Of a stretch of 64,000 nucleotides of DNA, positions 45,681 to 56,539 are shown piece by piece. Origin of the DNA: Knoxdaviesia capensis. Its lineage: Eukaryota > Ascomycota > Sordariomycetes > Microascales > Gondwanamycetaceae. The translations under genes were made by a program, and so were the position numbers. The notes beneath the pieces are model-generated. The model searched no databases, was not told the DNA's origin, and saw nothing but the letters and a program-made list of their open reading frames with translations. Location of the stretch: positions 341,271-405,270 of the forward strand of contig LNGK01000002.1 in the NCBI GenBank assembly GCA_001510575.1, given 5' to 3'. How positions within the stretch are numbered: the first letter of the stretch is position 1; each line of letters opens with the position of its first letter.

Positions 45681-46138
45681 ATGCCGCAAACCACTTCTGG
45701 ACAGGCAGTTCTCGAGCAGTTGCAGGCCCAGCAGACCACAATAGCCAGCTGTCTGAACCAGCGGCTCGATGACATGCAGGCCGCAATGAACGAGGGGCTC
45801 AAAGGCCTCCTTTCGAGGTAACTCTGCTTCCTTGTTGTTACTGCCATCCCGTGTTCCTAGCTGCAGTTCCTAGCTGCAGTTCATTATAACCCTAAACAAC
45901 CCTAAGACCAGGCCGACATCTCGAGCAGTTGCTGCGACAGTGGCTGCAACGATAATCTAGACATCAGAATGCCACCATCCGACTCTCAAACTCACAAGAT
46001 ATCAACGACCTGGCGCCGCTGGTTGACGTAAACACTGGCGAACCAGTCGAGAACTTTCCGACATCAGCCTCGGCAATCGATGCATCATCTGGGAAGAAGC
46101 TTTCCCTTCCAAATGTTGCCCAAGTTGGCCCGCGATAG
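45681..46138 (+). CDS. Short coiled-coil protein of a fungal family, possibly truncated
   Basis: Exons 45681-45817 and 45961-46138; the 143-nt intron has a GTAACT donor and a TCTAG acceptor (phase 2). The product is 104 residues. Exon 1 is a helix (VLEQLQAQQTTIASCLNQRL, DDMQAAMNEGLKGLL). Exon 2 gives NATIRLSNS, LAPLVDVNTGEPVENFP and stops at GPR. I recall a widespread ascomycete family with NS.AR..NS ... L.PL.....G..I..FP.T followed by a conserved C-terminal helix (leucine-rich, ending in a Gly-rich tail). That C-terminal part is missing here, so the gene may be truncated, or another 3' exon may exist beyond the TAG. Function unknown. Confidence 0.5.
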
Positions 46139-46784
46139 TGTTGACTCAGGCACTCAGTTGAAGAAACTCGCTGGTGTCCCGGGCATGAGCAACGAAGCAG
46201 AACAGACACAGAGGAGGACACAAGACAAGCCACCTCCATCGCACCCACACGCTCAGCTTCAGCCCCATGCGCAGCTCCACCAAAAAAGCCCCTCCAAACC
46301 ACCCACCCATATCAGATCTGCCTTCTTTGGCTGCCTCTCTGACTGCATGTCACTTGTGTCAGTCAGACGCCGTGGCTGGTTTTCCCGTTGCCGCCTGTTG
46401 GTGTCCATCTTTGCGGGCCACATGATGATCGCATCCCATTAATTTCGTGATATGGCCCGCAGCCCTGTTAATAGATTGATTTGCCCTTCCCATATATACC
46501 CGCGCGCTCTTTTCTTGGCTTCCTCCAACCGGCTGATTATTCTCATCTTTTTTACAAGCTCTTGGTCTCACCTTATTAGCCCCTCCTCCCGCGCATAATC
46601 CGGACGCATCGCCAGTTTCTTCTTGTTGCGAACTCTTACATTCTTCTTTTTCCTCTTGTATATTTTCTGGTTTCAGCCTCAGTCGCTTTCATATATTCCG
46701 TCCAACATATCTCCCCAATACAGTCACTACCTCGTTTGCGACACCACCTGTTTCGTTTGCGCATTTACAACAACACCTCCCACG
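46139..46784. other. Intergenic: promoter of the hydrolase-like gene
   Basis: TATATA at 46493-46498 lies about 290 bp before the ATG at 46785; a T/C-rich leader follows. No gene seen. Confidence 0.5.
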
Positions 46785-48811
46785 ATGTCTGCCACCGGCG
46801 CAGTGGCCACGAGCCCCCCGAAATTCAACCACCTGAAATGCCTGAAGCAAGCAGAAAAGCCCCGGGCCCAGTATGTCACTCCCCACGAGCCCTCGACAAC
46901 ACATACACAAAGTTTCTATCCTTTTTTCTTCTAACATATCCGCCTCCTTAGAATCGTCGCCGTCCCCGATCAGTTGCCAGACCCTTACAACCCTAAGCTC
47001 ACCACCTTCATCCCGCGGACATGGACCCAGGAGGCTCAGCAGATCCGCCTCGAGGCGTTTCTGCACGAATGCACAGCGAAAGCCGGGCTCGGAGCTGTGG
47101 ATGTCTGGCTGTTCACGCCGACGTCCGTAACGCTGACGGGGCCAAACTACCATGAACTTGCGCAGGCGCTTTCTGACGAGACCGAGAAGTTGATGCAGAA
47201 TAACCCGTCGTGTCCTGTTCTATACATCTCCCACGGCTTGGGGTCTCTGGTTGTGAAGCAGGTCGGTATTCCGGTCACCGGTCTTTTTCTTTTATGTTTC
47301 TTTTTGGTTGGCCGTTCCTAACACGCACATCCTATCTGTCGCCAGGCCATTCTCTCCCTCCGCAAGCCACGAGCTCCACGAAACCCAGTGGTACTGCAGA
47401 ACCCGCTGGGAGTTCTGTTCTTTGCCTCTCCCCATTTTGCCGACAACGGCAAGACCATCGGCGGCCTAGCCGAGCGGATCGTCGCCCTCCAAAGCGCCGA
47501 GATCTTGACCGACAGCGAAATCGATAAGAGCCAGGACGTCCGATTTGTGAGTGCGGTCAAGAAATGGAGAGTGTTCAGCCACGCCGACCGGCTCAACTCC
47601 GACTTTGTCAAACTTCTCCTCGGGCCCAACGGAGACGACATTCTCGTGAACAGCTTTGTCGAGGGCCGGCCGATTTACACCGATTCGGAGACTGGGAAGG
47701 ACGTTTTTGTAGGTGCCCGGGAATCGTGTCGCTCCTGTCCCTAGTCCCGCGCTTTAATCACTAATATCAACGGCTAGGTTTTGACACCCGCCCAATCGAC
47801 ACTTGAATCGTTCGGTCTCGAGACCCGCGCCATGAGCGTCAACAAAAGCTACTTTAGTGTGGCCAACCTGGCGCTAAAACGCGACAACCCCGATGGAGCT
47901 GCCATTGCCGAGAAGATCTGCGCCATCATCGAGGATCTGGCAATAGATGTGCCGATCTCCAAGGCGGACGGCACGGTTCCGTCAACGACATCGTGGAAGA
48001 CGGGCACAACAAGCTTTGACTACGTGGAGCCACCGCCGCCTCCTTCAGATGCACCAGCAACCGCCCGGTCGCCCTCTCCACCGTCACCACCACAGCCGCG
48101 GGGCGACAAGAGAACCGATATTCCGGCCGAGAAGTTGGCCGAGAGGCAGCGTGAGGAGAAGCTGGAAGACAAGGCGGACGAGAAGAAGGAAGATGTCGAG
48201 AAGAAACCGGTCATGTCAAGTTCGGCTGCGGTTCTGACGGCAGCGGGAGCTGCGGCCATGGTGGCTGGTGGAGTCAATGGCAATCGGGCAGCGCGAGTGA
48301 AATACGCCGATGACTATGGCAGTGACCATCTGTCTCCTCATCGTCGATCGCCTGATCGGCCCGATCGCTCTGACCGTTCTGATCGTCCTGACCGCCGCCC
48401 GCGGCGATATCCTGACCCTTACGATGATGACGGCGACTATTACGATCGGAAGGATAAGGGCCGCCGCTACCCGTCTGCTCGAGACTCCCAGAGCTCGTAC
48501 GGGCGGCGGCGGTATTCCGGTGACTCGTATGACGACTACCGCGACGACGAACGGGCGCCCCGACACCGGCGCGATGGATCGCGGTCGCGGTCAAGATCGC
48601 GCGAGCACTCCCGACGCCACGACGGCGGCAGTTCCCGGCACCGTGACGACGACCTGCGCCTCCGGCCTAACAAATCGTCTCGCCGCAGCCGCAGTCGGAG
48701 CCGGTCGCGTGACAGCGATGGCCGCCGCCGCCGACCCGGTCGTTCCGGTGCAGGAGGCCGCGGAACCGCCCGGCCACACGGTGCACGGCGGCGGCACTCA
48801 GGCCAGCGCAG

Positions 48812-48842
<31 letters not shown>

Positions 48843-49286
48843 AAGAACGGCAGCGACGCCGCCGGGTCCGGCAAGGACAAGGAGAAGAAGACGCTGTGGG
48901 ACGGGCTGAAGGACGGCGTCGACCTGACCGAACGGGTGATTGAGATCACCGCCGCGGGGTACACGGGCGCCAAGTGGGTGGGCGAGCACACCAAGCTGTT
49001 CAAGGGGCGCAAGAAGTCCGGCGGCGGCGGCGGCGGCGGCAGTAGTGCGGCGTCGCCTCCGCCGCTACACCCGAGCGACCACAAATCGGCGTCGCCCCAC
49101 ACTAAGAAACCGCTCTCGCCGCCGCCGGCGTCCGCCCATGGCTACGGGGCGTCGATCCCGCTGCGGCCGGCGGCGGCGGCGCACCGGCCGAGTAGTACGG
49201 GTGGGGGCCATGAGCGGGAGAAGCTGGCGGCGGGGCCGGTGCGGCCTGTGTCGCACGGCGGGGCTAGTTCGGGGAAGCGGAAGTAG
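46785..49286 (+). CDS. Alpha/beta-hydrolase-like (SERAC1-type) protein with disordered RS-rich tail
   Basis: Exons 46785-46870, 46952-47261, 47346-47708 and 47778-49286; 755 residues. All three introns are 69-84 nt with standard sites. Residues about 30-230 resemble the lipase-like domain found in SERAC1 and at the N-terminus of fungal NLR/STAND proteins: VDVWLFTPTSV, CPVLYISHGLGSLVVKQAI and LGVLFFASPHF. The usual nucleophile motif HSLGG reads HGLGS, so the Ser is replaced by Gly and catalysis is doubtful; a late His region (VLTPAQSTLESFGLETRAMS) is family-like. Residues about 330-755 are disordered: Pro-rich, Glu/Lys-rich, then RSRSRSREHSRR and RRSRSRSRSRDSDGRR, an acidic D6 run, and a short conserved-looking LWDGLKDGVDLTERVIEITA. 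RS runs suggest nuclear or RNA-linked partners; that is inference. No NACHT or repeat domain is present, so it is not a full NLR. Confidence 0.75.
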
Positions 49287-49586
49287 GGGGTCACAGCTGG
49301 ACACTTGGGTGGTTGCAGGGGGTGCAGTTGATATGCATGCCAGACTTGTTATGGTTAGAAATGCAGAAGAATCTGTTTTGTTACATCCATGTTTCGTAGT
49401 TCGGGAGACCTTGCACAATGTCATCCTCACGGGTATTTATAGAGAAATCTTGGAAGTCAGACACACACGCAAGGAAACGTTGAAACACCCAGAGGCGCAC
49501 TATAGACAGAAACACAGAATAGGCAATGGAGTATGGGGTCTCAAATACTGCTAAAAACAAAACATAACTCCGCATCCAGCTCGGCT
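49287..49586. other. Intergenic between convergent elements
   Basis: 300 bp of 3' flank between the hydrolase-like gene (+) and the kinase-like pseudogene (-). Nothing recognisable. Confidence 0.6.
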
Positions 49587-49991
49587 CTATTTACGCCCAG
49601 GCATTAAGACATCCTTGCGTCTCTTCCGGCGCTGCTGCTCACGCCCACCATGCAGGATGCGCGCGCAGTTGAAGTCAATGCACACCACGCGCGGCAGCTC
49701 CTCGCCCCACAGCACGTTCGCCATGCGCTCGTCGCCCTGCACGACGCCGTAGTCGCGCGCGAGCACGGTCCACAGCGCGCGGGCCTGGGCCTCGAGCGCC
49801 GCGGCGGAGGAAGTCGCCGCGGGACAGGCGGTGGGCGGGGCTGAGGTCGGCGTCGGCGTGCGCGGCGCTCCCGCGCGGTTGGCAGTGGGCCGCGGAGTTC
49901 GGGCACTGCGGGTCGAGGATGCCTCCGTCGCGGAGGCCGAGGAGACACGCCTGCGTGCAGTACTGGATGGGCGCGGAAAACCCAAGCGGGC

Positions 49992-50025
<34 letters not shown>

Positions 50026-50964
50026 GGCGGTGGCATTACCAGCCGGTCCCGGGATCCGAGGAGTTCTAGTGCTTGCAGACTGGATCGGCTGCCCGCGAGG
50101 GGTCCGCGAAGACCGTGGTGCGCCACGACCGCAGCAGCGGCTGCTTCTTCAACGCGAGAAGAATGAGGGATGTCACGAGAAAGATCCCACAGGCGGCCAG
50201 AGCAGACAGGCCCGCACTCGTATCGTCGGGGACGTCCTCTTTCGGAAACACAAGGTGGAAATACAGGGGTTTCGGGTCGTCGGGATCGAGGTGCAGCAGA
50301 CTAAACTACTCGCCCGACGCCACATAGCTGCACTGGACGCCGAAGTGCACCATGTAGTGGAAGGCCTGGGCGAGCACCTGGGCGGTGACGAGGCGGTCCT
50401 GATCGCCCGCATCGGAACTCTGCACCGCGCTGCTCGGTTCGCGGGCGACTCGGCGGAAGAGCTCGGGGTGCTGCACGTCGTGGGGCAGCGCGACTTTCAG
50501 CACGTCGGTGGAGAGTCTGTGGGCCGCCTTGGGCCGGACGGCGAGAGCAACACGCGGCGGGTGCCCAGCGTCTCGCCGGGCCGGGCCAGCGTGCGCGCGT
50601 ACAGGGCGGGAAACTCGGTCCGGCGCCGCAGCTCGAGCGGGTAGTTGCGGCCGCCGGGGGGCGGTGACGGTGCCGCCGGACGTGAGGTTGGACAGCCGCT
50701 GCACTTTGAGCGGCAGGAAGCGCATGGTGTGTGTGGCACATGCGGACGAACTCGGTGACGGTGGACGGCGCCAGCGCGCTCGGCCCGCGCCGTCTGGCGT
50801 TCGGCCTCATCGTTCGAGCGATCGGCTTCTTTCTTCGGGAGAGCCGCCTCTTCCTTCAGACGCTCTGCTTCTTGCTTCAGGCGCTTTGTTTCCTCTTTTG
50901 AGGCAGCAAGCTCGCGAAGGAGCTCTTCGACGGCGGGTGGAGGAGGCTGAGATGGAGCAGACAT
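49587..50964 (-). pseudogene. Multiply frameshifted kinase-like gene (fungal coiled-coil + APH/FunK1-like family)
   Basis: Reading from the ATG at 50964: a coiled coil (SKEETKRLKQEAERLKEEAA), then, after a frame break near 50775, STVTEFVRMCHTH. A break near 50728 leads to LPLKVQRLSNLTSGGTVTAP, a break near 50655 to NYPLELRRRTEFPALYAR, and a break near 50540 to KAAHRLSTDVLKVALPHDVQ and FHYMVHFGVQCSYVASGE. An in-frame TAG follows (50308-50306), then LLHLDPDDPK and FLVTSLILLALKKQP. A break across a (CTG)n tract near 50000 leads to YCTQACLLGLRDGG and LDPQCPN, and a break near 49810 to DYGVVQGDERMANVLW and VVCIDFNCARIL. That is about six frame breaks plus one nonsense codon. The QGDERMAN and IDF motifs correspond to the HGD..xxN and DF(E/G) motifs of protein- and aminoglycoside-kinase folds; the His is Gln. 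The family recalled has an N-terminal coiled coil, FLDACH and a kinase-like end. Confidence 0.75.
49999..50028. repeat. (CTG)n triplet tract
   Basis: About ten CTG/CAG units inside the pseudogene, at one of its frame breaks; slippage here may be one cause of the damage. Confidence 0.9.
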
Positions 50965-53900
50965 TGCATTGTTGTCGGTACGGAAGTAATGGTGTGGTGA
51001 GAAGCTGCATGGAAGAGGGGGGGGGACAAAGATGTCGTCTCGGGTTTTCAGAGAACGGACATTGCAGCCGAAAACCCGGAGGAACGAGGTATGGCCAATG
51101 CTCGATGAGAAGAAGATGGCTGGCTGCCTACACTTTGTTGCGTTTATCTTGTGAGGCCAAAGGCCCCCGGGTTTAACCCTGGGGAGCAGACGCGTAGGGG
51201 TTAAGCCCTAATACCATCAGAGCTCAAAATGCTCTGCATGCACCTCACAGCTAACGTGCCAGAAAAGCCAAGCAGAGAGAGCTCTGTCGAGGAGCGAAAA
51301 GGTTACAGTACTTGCTGTTGCATTACCAGGGCCTCAGGCGGAAGCCAGACATGGAGGAGTCGTCAGGTGGTCGGTGTCCTCATACAAATCAACGGCAAGG
51401 TGTAACACGCGGGGGAGAGAACCAGAGAGAGCCGAGACGAGTTGCACGTGCAGATGTGACGGGGCCGTCTGGAGGTTCGCGTGATACTTGGGCGGTACTT
51501 TGAGCATGGACTGACTGTCCTTTGGTGACCCACAGGTACACAGATACACAGGCACACTTTGGAAGTCTGGGCGAGGCAGAGACGGGAGCTGTGACGGCGG
51601 GCAGAAGGGACAAACGCGGCGATGGCAGTGGGCGATTCGGGGGCAGATAACACGCACGGTACTGAAGCTGCCGGGCTGTGCCTCATGCTGGCTGGGGCGG
51701 GTGGCGTGGCGATGGGTGTAATTCGGGGAGGGCAGCCCACAAAAGCGGGAGGGAGAGAAGCCAAGCTGCAGATCAGCCAGATAGCAGATGAACTTTCGAG
51801 TGAGAGTCTCCTTATTCGTGCTTCTTCTCGAAGAGAGAGAGAGAGAGAGAGGCAAACTGGAACGGGAAAAACATCGAAAGGCATGCCGGGCTAGGCAGCC
51901 GTGGGCCAGAGGGATGGTATCCGGGCGAATCACGGAGGTTGAGTCTCCAGCCCAACCCAACACATGGTACAGACATTTTCTGTGTGTCTCTTTTAAAGTT
52001 TCCGGCGATGTGATGCGATGCCTTTGAAACCCAGGGCCGTCCGTTTCTCCCTTCCTCCCTCCAGAGTCATGCAATGGCCCCGCGGGTGCCTAAATAATTT
52101 GGCTTAAAGGGAGACAGGTGGAGGGAAAGTGAGGCAAAAAAAAAAAAAAAAGAGGACATACGTGAGGGGCTTCTTTTTCTTCCCCTCTGATTTTTGTAAT
52201 TACATTTTAAGAACGACATGAGGGAACCGACGGAGTCCAGTAGAGGGACAGACATCGTACCGGTGTCCCTCCGGCTGTTGGATGTGGAGGAGATGGAGGC
52301 GGGTAGGCAGTCTGTGAGGCTCTCCCCGGTGCCGGGCATTGAAGATTGGCGGTGGGCTCGCTCGATATACAGCGGTGCCAGGTGCCCCCAGGGACCGTTT
52401 TTTCAGGCCTGAAGCCCCTGAACTGCAACTCCGCCACGAGACTCGTCGACGACATCTGTTGGTTTTATCGTCGTCGTCTTCTTCTTCTTCCTCCTCCTCG
52501 TCTGTCTGCAACCAACACCGCTTCACAAACACCGGCTTATATGCGACCGCTGGTTTCTCTCGCTCCCTGCGTCATGCACGGTAATTTCTAAGCCAGTCAC
52601 TTCCTTCCTCCCCCGGAGCTCCTTCCTATCTTTGTTTTTTTTCATCTTGTTTGGTTGGCAGTTGACAGACAGCTGCAGCCGGCTGCAGTATGGGGCGCTG
52701 TTTTGTTTCGAATGTGGCTGCGGACTCCAAAAGTGTGGCTGGGTTTCTGGCTGGCTGTTAACCGTAGATTGATATTATTAAACGTCTGATGATGCTGGGA
52801 ATAAAACATCTCCAGATTATCCCTCCCATCCATCACTTCGCAGCGTGCCTCCGCCTCCTGGTTCCCTCTTCTCACTGGAACTCGCAGTATCACGATATAC
52901 AGTATATCTGCCCCGGTCTGTTCTGCCCACCAATCCTGGTCTTCCCACTCTTTCGGGGTGGTGTCTCTCTCTGTTGGCTCTGTTCGGCCCCCTGCATATC
53001 TCGGCCTGGCTGTGCGTGTGTGTGTTCCTCTGCATATTCTAGCTTGTCGGCCGCTTCAGCCCTTTTCTGCTAGCTATTACCCAGTAGAGTGTTCGTGTGT
53101 TGGTGTTTGTCTCCCTATAACGCCCCTGCTTCTAAAATTCCTCGCCGATAAGCCGGCGGCCACAGTCAGGGATCACCTTGTCCCATATCCTGGAATAGCT
53201 CGGCCCATGTCCATCTCTCTCTCTTTTCTTTCCCACACTTTCTTTTTTTTTTCTTCCTTTTCTTACTTCCTTTTTGTCATCCGTGATCTCCAACCCTCTT
53301 TCCATCCAAGTGACCGTTTTCCCAGCCTGCTTTTGCCACACATCTTGTCTCACAACCGCATCCTTGGTAGCATCCTCCCACCCCTCAAGGCTCGCTTCGA
53401 TTCTCTCTCTCTCTCTCTCGTATACCGCGCGCTCGTTTCGTCATCGCCCTCAGCTGCATTTGTCACAGGTAAATCGGGTTGCTGGCCGTCTTAACTGACC
53501 GATTCTCGGGACGAGTCATTGATAAGTCCACCTTAGGGCGTTTGTGTGTCTCGAGCACCCTTCGTCCTAGTAAGTAGTCCTTCGTTGGCTCCCCCGCCCC
53601 GTCTCGACGCTTTCCCCGACGTGCGCGACCAAATCAGAGTAAAGAACGTCCGTTGGCTCCGCCCGCCTTTGCGTCGTGAGCGCTGCTGTGTGCTGAACTG
53701 GGGCTGCAGCTTTTGTAACTTCAACAGGGCCCTCGACAACCTTTCCCCTGACACCCGCAAACGCACACACACAGTCACACACCCCCCCTCAGCTCAACCA
53801 CTTCCAGCAAAGTACCAACAAAGCCGGTTGCTTCTTTGTGTCTGCTTGACACCCTCCCCCTCCTCCGAATCCCGGACGTGTGTGAGTGTGTCAGGTCTCA

Positions 53901-54018
53901 CACTTGCTGCTCGATATATAAGGCGAGGCTATGGCCCCCCACCGTGGAGAGAGACGCCATCGTGTAAGTTTCTTGCCTTCTCCACCAGCCCAATCCCGCA
54001 TTCTTGTATCTCTCCTCC
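50965..54018. other. Gene-free stretch, 3.1 kb
   Basis: No convincing gene; the longest frame (51334-52074, -) is a translation of pyrimidine-rich DNA. Contains (GA)n at 51831-51851, poly(A) at 52137-52151, a CTT/TCC tract near 52470-52500, (TC)n at 53403-53421, and TATATAAG at 53915-53922 about 100 bp before the kinase ATG. Confidence 0.5.
53915..53922 (+). promoter_or_regulatory. TATA-box candidate for the CHK2-like gene
   Basis: TATATAAG followed by GCGAGGC, 97-104 bp before the start codon at 54019. A nearer ATG at 53931 falls between. Confidence 0.45.
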
Positions 54019-54088
54019 ATGACTGCCCGCTCGCCCTCATCATCGTCGCCCTCTCCTCCGTCCTCGCCTGTGTCTCGTCCATCTCCTT

Positions 54089-54122
<34 letters not shown>

Positions 54123-54817
54123 CTCACTGTCCCCTTCCACCTCCCCTCGCTGGTACCGCAAACTGAACATCTTCAATCTCTTCAAAAAGAACACGGGTGA
54201 TGAGCCATCGCAGCCCCGAGACCCCCGCCGCTCGCAACGGATAGCCCACGCGTCCAGCTCCATCTCAAAACCGTCGTCGTCGACCTCCAAGCACCACCGC
54301 CACAAGTCCTCCAAGCACCACCACCGGCAAAAGGCCAGCCAGCCGGCCTCCGCCGCCCCGAACGGCCACCGCAACCGCAACCACCCGCAGCATGACAGTT
54401 TCTCGTCGCCTGCCACCCTCCCGCCTCTCGACGACGTTGCCCACATGAACGATCCCACCGCCTCGCCGCCCGACGGCCAAAGCAGCCAGCCGGCCTGGAA
54501 CGACCCGTCGTCGTACAGCCAGTTCCGCTCGCTGTCGTCGCCCCTGCACGACACCCAGGCCGCCCAGTCGCAGAATGTCAACCCGTACGCCCCGCTGTCG
54601 TCCGACGTCATCGACGAGGTCCGCGAGGGCGTCTGGGGCTACCTGTCGCCGCTCAACACCCAGCACGGCGGCTCGTGCATCGTCCTGCGCCACCCGGACC
54701 CCAGCGCCGCCACCTACCAGGCAAACAAGCATCCGGCCTCCGCAACCTCGTCGGTCTCGGCCGTCGGCAAGTTCCTGATCGGCCGTCACGCCGAATGCGG
54801 TGAGTTTTTCTGTCTTT

Positions 54818-54880
<63 letters not shown>

Positions 54881-56539
54881 ACCCCCAACTAACCCACCTC
54901 TCACCCCCCCTCCCTCTCTAGACCTCCAAATCGACGACCCCATCATCTCCAACCGCCATTGCCTCCTCTTCTGCGAGAAACGCGAAGGCACGTCGGTTGC
55001 CATTCTCAAAGACCTGTCCAGCAACGGCACCTTTGTCAACGGCGGCATCGTTGGCCGCAACCTGACGCGCGAGCTCGAGGACGGCAACGAAATCGCCGTG
55101 CTGGACCGCGCCACCTTCATCTTCAACTACCCGCAGTACACCCGCACCAGCCAGTTTCACCGCCAGTACCAGATTCACGGCCGCCTCGGCAAGGGCCACT
55201 TTGCCTCGGTATACCTGTGTGTCGAGCGCAACAGCGGCGAGCACTTTGCCGTCAAGAAGTTCTCCAAGGGCGCCGACTTCTCCATGGACGGCCTGCACCA
55301 GGAGATCGCCCTGCTTATGAGCGCCGAGCACCCCAACGTTGTCGGCCTGCGCGATACCTTCCACGAGCACAACTCGGTGTACCTCGTGCTGGAGTACATG
55401 CCGGGCGGCGAGCTGTTCAACCTGATCGTTGAGAAGCGCAAGCTCACCCAGAACGAGACGCGGGAGGTGTTTCTACAGTTGTTCAACGGCATCAAGTATC
55501 TCGTGCGTTCTATCCCTCCTTTTTTTTTAGTTTCTCTCCATCTCTTCCACTCTCGCTTCCTCTCCACTCCCCCCTCCTGTTTGTCGTTTGCGCTAACAAA
55601 CTCCTCCCTCCCTCTAGCACGACCGCGACATCGTCCACCGCGACATCAAGCCGGAAAACATCCTGATGACCGGCAACGGCCTGGAGTGCAAGCTCGCCGA
55701 CTTTGGCCTGGCCAAGGTCATCGGCGAAGATTCGTTCACCACCACGCTGTGCGGCACGCCCAGCTACGTGGCGCCGGAGATCATGGCGCGGAACGGCGCG
55801 CGCATGTACAACAAGGCCGTGGACATCTGGTCGCTGGGCGTGGTGCTATACATATGTCTATGCGGATACCCGCCCTTCTCCGACGAGCTGTACAACGAGC
55901 TTGACTACCCGTGGCGCCTGGCCGACCAGATCCGCCTGGCCAAGTACACCTATGCCGACGAGGCGTGGAGCCACATTCCGGACATTGCCCGTAAGTCTTT
56001 TCTTTCAGCCCCGCCCCACGTTTGTCTCACTCTCTCTGTGGCCTCACTGGGAATAAAATAAAAACAGAAAAAAAAAACAAAAAAGCTAACCCTCAATCCT
56101 TTCCACCCCTCCAGTCGACCTGATCGACAGAATGTTGACCGTCGACCCGGAGCGGCGCTACAACGCCGACCAGTGCCTCGCGCACCCGTGGATGACGCAG
56201 TACTCGGCCAACCCGAACGAGAGCACCAGCAGCATCACGGCGGGCTTTGCCGGCCTTGGCGTGAGCCGCCGTGGCCCGAGCCGCCAACGCACCATGCTGT
56301 ACCAGCTCGGCCGGGATGCTGCGGGCGGCGGCGGTGGCGGTGGCGGCGGCGGCGGCGGCGGCGGTGGGCGGGAGATTGGGCCGGCGCATGCGCGCGGCGT
56401 CGATGAGTTCGAGCACCTGGGCGGACGCGGCGATCAGCAGCTGTACGATGACTCGGGCGACGAGGGGCCCAGTGCGGGCGCCGGGCCGGCGTCGCGGGCC
56501 CGCGATATTGCGTCGCAGCCCGCGCACCGGCGTCGGTGA
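54019..56539 (+). CDS. CHK2/Rad53-type checkpoint kinase (FHA + Ser/Thr kinase)
   Basis: Exons 54019-54799, 54922-55502, 55618-55990 and 56115-56539; 719 residues. The N-terminal 200 residues are disordered with an ARARARARAR run and His-rich KHHRHKSSKHHHR. The FHA domain (about 205-330) is split by intron 1: FLIGRHAEC joins DLQIDDPIISNRHC and DLSSNGTFVNG, with Arg, Ser, His and Asn of the phosphothreonine pocket present. The kinase domain (about 344-603) has GRLGKGHFASVY, the VAIK-type Lys in FAVKKFSKG, HRDIKPENIL, DFGLAK, GTPSYVAPEI and LIDRMLTVDPERR. Order FHA-kinase matches Cds1/CHK2, Dun1 and Neurospora PRD-4, which act downstream of ATM/ATR. The tail has a poly-Gly run of about 15 and no second FHA, so it is not Rad53-like in that respect. 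SQ/TQ sites such as SSQPAW and SQSQN-like pairs lie before the FHA. Confidence 0.93.
54822..54880. repeat. (CT)n(CA)n compound microsatellite in intron 1
   Basis: About 19 CT units pass into about 10 CA units inside the first intron (54800-54921) of the CHK2-like gene, providing its polypyrimidine stretch. Confidence 0.95.

Noticed and set aside
51334..52074. 246-codon minus-strand frame
   Set aside because: SLSLSL runs from a (GA)n tract and no domain; wobble composition is not gene-like.
53931..54018. Upstream coding exon for the CHK2-like kinase starting at ATG 53931 (MAPHRGERRHR)
   Set aside because: The frame would fit if GTAAGT at 53964 were spliced to a CAG about 25 nt later, but such an intron is far too short.
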